Part shown: one piece after another, positions 61,140 through 64,000 of the stretch | How the letters are laid out: each line of letters begins with the position of its first letter | How positions within the stretch are numbered: position 1 is the stretch's first letter | Origin: Parabacteroides sp. FAFU027 | Lineage (GTDB): Bacteria; Bacteroidota; Bacteroidia; Bacteroidales; UBA7332 | Direction of reading: 5' to 3' | Length of the DNA: 64,000 nucleotides | Assembly: GCF_022808675.1 (NCBI RefSeq) | Contig: NZ_JAKZKV010000008.1 | Location: 128,711 to 192,710, forward strand | Program-made: the position numbers and the translations under genes | Notes under the pieces: model-generated | What the model was told of the DNA's origin: nothing | The model's database searches: none | Seen by the model: only the letters and a program-made list of their open reading frames with translations

Positions 61140-61173
61140 AAAATAACCGCTTCTTTCCAGGGGCGGTTATTTT
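61140..61173 (+). terminator. Intrinsic terminator after the Gln-rich protein gene
   Basis: Arms aaaataaccgc (61140-61150) and gcggttatttt (61163-61173) form an 11-bp perfect stem with a 12-nt loop ending in T. It lies 14 bp after the stop. Confidence 0.85.
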
Positions 61174-61344
61174 GTTTTCAGGAATATAAATATCAGATAA
61201 ATAATCCCACTAATTCTTGATTTTAAATCTTTACCGGCTTCTGATTTGTTTATAAAGGATGAACATGTCCATTCATGATAACACATGAAACTATTTCAAT
61301 CGATTGACACATTGATATAATCTAAACCTGAAAATCCTTATCAA

Positions 61345-62382
61345 ATGAAGAAGCTATTCTATTTTACAATTTTCAGTCTGGGTTTGCTGATAACAGCCTA
61401 TGGACAAACCCGGCTATCCTTTCAGAACAATGCATATACCGCAGGGGATTCTCCTTCTTTTATTGTGGCAAATAATGTAAACGAAGGACTTCCGGGCAGC
61501 AACCAGAAGTGGGATTTTAGTGTTCTGACAGCTAAAAGCGAAATCCCGGTTCAGTTTCTAGAGTCGAATGCATCCGGCAATCAGGTAAATTTCCCCGAAT
61601 GTAACATCCTGTTGCGGGAACAAGGCAGCGAGTTTTTCTTTAAGGTAACAGAAAACAACATCAAAGACTACGGTTATTCCTGCCCGTGCTACGTGGTCAG
61701 GTACAACAATCCGATTGTAAAATTCGTCTTCCCGTTTACTTATGGCTCAGCATTCAGCGGTAAATATCAGGGAGATATAATCGGGCAAGGCAATAAAACC
61801 GTTTCAGGGGAATATGCCACGGCAGCCGATGGATACGGAACACTGATTCTACCCGGCAACGTAACGATAAATAATGTGCTCCGGGTAAAATTCACACAGA
61901 AAACAGACAGCATCTCATCGTGGAACGTAACCTACCGCTGGTATGCCAATGCAGCGTATCCAAACCTGAAGTACCCGTTGCTAACTATCATGACTAAGGT
62001 CAATAAAGACAGTGCCTACACCTATCATGTAGCCTACAATTCTGAGGCTGGGAAACTCGCTGTGCAGCAACCGGTTTCTCAATCAGTTTCGCAGGATTAC
62101 AATTCAATTGACTTTGAAAGTTACAATGTAAAGGTATTCCCCAATCCGTTTAAAGAAAATGCGCAGGTAGCCTATACATTACCTGAAAATGCAAAAGTGA
62201 CTCTCTATATCTCGGACAATACCGGCAAGATCATTCAGACGCTTATTGACGGTATGCAACAGAAAGGTTCATACCTGCAAGACTTTTCCATTCCACAAGC
62301 GACCACCTATTATGTAATTACACTTGTGGTCAATGGCAAAATCATTTGCTCTAAACTTCTTTTCCACATTGATGAAATATAA
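61345..62382 (+). CDS. Secreted protein of unknown function with T9SS C-terminal sorting domain
   Basis: 345 residues with signal MKKLFYFTIFSLGLLITAYGQ. The middle (about 22-235) is a beta-rich domain I do not recognise, with GLPGSNQKWDFSVL near the start and a CPC motif (GYSCPCYVVRY) near residue 113. The last 85 residues (YNVKVFPNPFKENAQVAYTL to KLLFHIDEI) form a T9SS type A sorting domain, so the protein should be carried across the outer membrane by type IX secretion. It is bounded by terminators and appears monocistronic. A surface or extracellular role is likely, but the specific job is unknown. Confidence 0.85.
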   Translation: MKKLFYFTIFSLGLLITAYGQTRLSFQNNAYTAGDSPSFIVANNVNEGLPGSNQKWDFSVLTAKSEIPVQFLESNASGNQVNFPECNILLREQGSEFFFKVTENNIKDYGYSCPCYVVRYNNPIVKFVFPFTYGSAFSGKYQGDIIGQGNKTVSGEYATAADGYGTLILPGNVTINNVLRVKFTQKTDSISSWNVTYRWYANAAYPNLKYPLLTIMTKVNKDSAYTYHVAYNSEAGKLAVQQPVSQSVSQDYNSIDFESYNVKVFPNPFKENAQVAYTLPENAKVTLYISDNTGKIIQTLIDGMQQKGSYLQDFSIPQATTYYVITLVVNGKIICSKLLFHIDEI

Positions 62383-62414
62383 GCATCAACCTTTTCCTGT
62401 AATTAACTGTTTAT

Positions 62415-62450
62415 ATCGGGAACTATGCAGTATCATAGCTCCCGATTTTT
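62415..62450 (+). terminator. Intrinsic terminator after the T9SS-sorted protein gene
   Basis: Arms atcgggaactatg (62415-62427) and catagctcccgat (62434-62446) pair over 13 positions with one mismatch, followed by five T. It lies about 30 bp after the stop and just before the GTG start of the next gene. Confidence 0.87.
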
Positions 62451-62471
62451 ATTTCTGTAAATCCTCAATAC

Positions 62472-63248
62472 GTGAACGAATCATTCTCTGAACTTAAAGC
62501 TTTTCTGGACGAAAAGGTGGAACAATACAACCGCCCCGGTTTTATTCCAAATGACCCCATCTCCATCCCGCACAGTTACACATTGCGACAGGATATCGAG
62601 ATTATGGGATTCTTTGCTGCCATTTTAGCGTGGGGACAACGAACCACCATCATCAATAAGTGTCGCGAACTGGGCAAGCGAATGGATAATGCACCCTACC
62701 AATTCATCACCCAATCCACCGAAAGCGACCTACAGTCCTTACTGGGATTTAAGCACCGGACCTTCAACGATACCGACCTGCTTTACTGCATCGACTTTAT
62801 GAAACGGCATTTTGCGAAATACAATTCACTGGAAGATGCTTTTATTCCGGGGGAAAAAGCCACTGCCGAAGAAGCGTTGATTCATTTCCGGGAATATTTC
62901 TTTGACGCATCATACGCCCCACATCGCACCCGCAAGCACATTGCCTCCCCCTTGCAAAAATCAGCCTGCAAACGGCTAAATATGTTCCTCCGCTGGATGG
63001 TACGAAGTGATGATAAAGGAGTGGATTTCGGTATTTGGAAGAAAATATCCCCGGCTGACCTGATTTGTCCTCTCGATGTGCATGTTGACCGCACGGCCAG
63101 ATATTTCGGGCTGCTTACCCGCACACAACCTGACTGGCTTGCGGCATTGGAACTGACCGAACATCTCAGAACCTTTGACCCGGACGACCCGGTGAAATAT
63201 GACTTTGCCTTGTTCGGTATTTCAGAGGAAGGATTGTTGATGCAGTAA
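62472..63248 (+). CDS. TIGR02757 family (DUF2400) conserved protein
   Basis: 258 residues starting at a GTG at 62472. Conserved segments include PNDPISIPHSYTLRQDIEIMGFFAAILAWGQR, NMFLRWMVRSDDKGVDFGIWKKISPADLICPLDVHVDRTARYFGLL and the C-terminal KYDFALFGISEEG, the usual TIGR02757 features (each given here only as a fragment of the family pattern). The fold is mostly helical and resembles HhH-GPD DNA-repair glycosylases in its layout, so a nucleic-acid role has been suggested, but no activity is established to my knowledge. It is cytoplasmic, unlike its secreted neighbours, and has no close functional link to them. Confidence 0.92.
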   Translation: MNESFSELKAFLDEKVEQYNRPGFIPNDPISIPHSYTLRQDIEIMGFFAAILAWGQRTTIINKCRELGKRMDNAPYQFITQSTESDLQSLLGFKHRTFNDTDLLYCIDFMKRHFAKYNSLEDAFIPGEKATAEEALIHFREYFFDASYAPHRTRKHIASPLQKSACKRLNMFLRWMVRSDDKGVDFGIWKKISPADLICPLDVHVDRTARYFGLLTRTQPDWLAALELTEHLRTFDPDDPVKYDFALFGISEEGLLMQ

Positions 63249-63374
63249 TCTTTTCAGTAACATTATTTACACCAATATTTTAAACATATCCCTACGAGAT
63301 TTGTCTGATTTATATACCCTTAAAGGTAAGCCGACAAGGTCATCATAATAGTATTTACCCTAAAATCCCAAATT

Positions 63375-63980
63375 ATGAAAACGCTAAAATCATTCAGTCT
63401 CAGAGTACTGTTTGCTGCGCTGATTCTTTTCTTTTCAGGATTGGGAATCAGTGAAAGCAACACGGCTCTGGCGCGCCCGCCTCATGGCAATCCGGCCTGG
63501 GCGCCTCCTTATTATAATGGAGTTCGTTACTACTACCTGCCCGACATTGAAGCATACTACGATTTGCAACGGGAGGTATTTGTTTATTTCAGAAACGGGC
63601 AATGGATATTTTCGGCCAGTTTACCTGGAATTTATGCAAATTTCGACCTGAACAACGGTTTTGTCATTGCACTCGGATCCCGGGTGGTAAATCCGTGGCA
63701 AAATCACAAACATTACGTGGAAAGCTATCCCCGTTACTACTACGAAAAGAGGTATGCACCCGACCGTCTTCGTGAAATCCGTGGCTATAATGAAAATTCC
63801 CGCAGACCTTATTTCAGTCCGCAAGGGGCTCGAAAAGGCAACTGGAAAGAGATTTATAAAAGCGAGCGAAAACAGCAAAAAGAGTATGAAAAAGCCCGCA
63901 AACACGAATGGAAAAACGAGGATAAAGGCAACAAACACGACAATGGTGAAGGCCGTGGAAATAAACGCGGATGGGAATAA
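63375..63980 (+). CDS. Secreted tyrosine-rich protein, paralogue of the Gln-rich protein at 60086
   Basis: 201 residues with signal MKTLKSFSLRVLFAALILFF and a probable cleavage after about residue 34. Residues 38-150 align with the aromatic domain of the 60086 protein: shared WAPPYY-GVRYYY-PDIE-Y-DL, DL-FVIAL, PW, and YPRYYY followed by RG-NEN-RRP-F. The C-terminal tail differs: it is rich in Lys, Glu and Asn (KSERKQQKEYEKARKHEWK) and lacks the polyglutamine run. No function is known. The tails of opposite character on the same core suggest a common scaffold with divergent sticky or charged extensions. Confidence 0.85.
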   Translation: MKTLKSFSLRVLFAALILFFSGLGISESNTALARPPHGNPAWAPPYYNGVRYYYLPDIEAYYDLQREVFVYFRNGQWIFSASLPGIYANFDLNNGFVIALGSRVVNPWQNHKHYVESYPRYYYEKRYAPDRLREIRGYNENSRRPYFSPQGARKGNWKEIYKSERKQQKEYEKARKHEWKNEDKGNKHDNGEGRGNKRGWE

Positions 63981-64000
63981 CCCTCAGGAAAACTGATTAT

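Overview
The window looks like chromosome from a saccharolytic, probably anaerobic member of the Bacteroidales (phylum Bacteroidota), perhaps Paludibacter-like. The evidence is SusC/SusD pairs, two hybrid two-component regulators (HTCS), type IX secretion (T9SS) C-terminal tails, promoters of the TAnnTTTG type, and a pyruvate formate-lyase/formate channel cluster. The genus is an inference only. I saw no rRNA, tRNA, CRISPR array, phage or intact insertion sequence.

Region 1 (1-24,668, all minus strand) is a polysaccharide utilisation locus (PUL). In transcription order it holds GH97, a sialate-O-acetylesterase-like protein, GH5 (T9SS tail), GH42, an HTCS regulator, GH43, GH44 (T9SS tail), then SusC, SusD, SusC and a SusD cut by the left edge. 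GH44 plus GH5 as endo-enzymes, with beta-galactosidase, xylosidase/arabinofuranosidase, acetylesterase and probable alpha-galactosidase activities, points to a decorated beta-1,4-linked hemicellulose such as xyloglucan. A 1.3 kb gene-free stretch follows, with a perfect 60-bp palindrome and decayed reading frames.

Region 2 (25,999-43,040) is a second carbohydrate locus without its own SusC/SusD: a second HTCS, a free-standing protein with two AraC domains, then GH30 (minus strand), GH105, GH35, GH43 (exo-beta-1,3-galactanase-like), GH2 and a DUF2264/GH154 protein. This set matches degradation of type II arabinogalactan. Three promoters in this region carry a shared upstream motif at a fixed distance from the -7 box, the best candidate here for a regulator binding site. 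A 13-copy, 21-bp minisatellite lies upstream of the DUF2264 gene.

Region 3 (43,041-47,547) is pflB, pflA and focA: anaerobic pyruvate cleavage and formate export. pflB has a near-consensus Bacteroidetes promoter with an ATTGCAAT inverted repeat at the predicted transcript start.

Region 4 (47,729-54,553) holds a CapD-like nucleotide-sugar epimerase/dehydratase, a CNNM/CorC-type membrane protein, and hemN-hemG for late haem synthesis.

Region 5 (54,809-59,758) pairs a GH115 alpha-glucuronidase with a convergent uxuB-uxuA operon, linking glucuronic acid release from xylan to its catabolism.

Region 6 (60,086-63,980) has two paralogous tyrosine-rich secreted proteins of unknown function, one with a (CAA)13 polyglutamine tract. 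Between them lie a T9SS-sorted secreted protein and a TIGR02757 protein.
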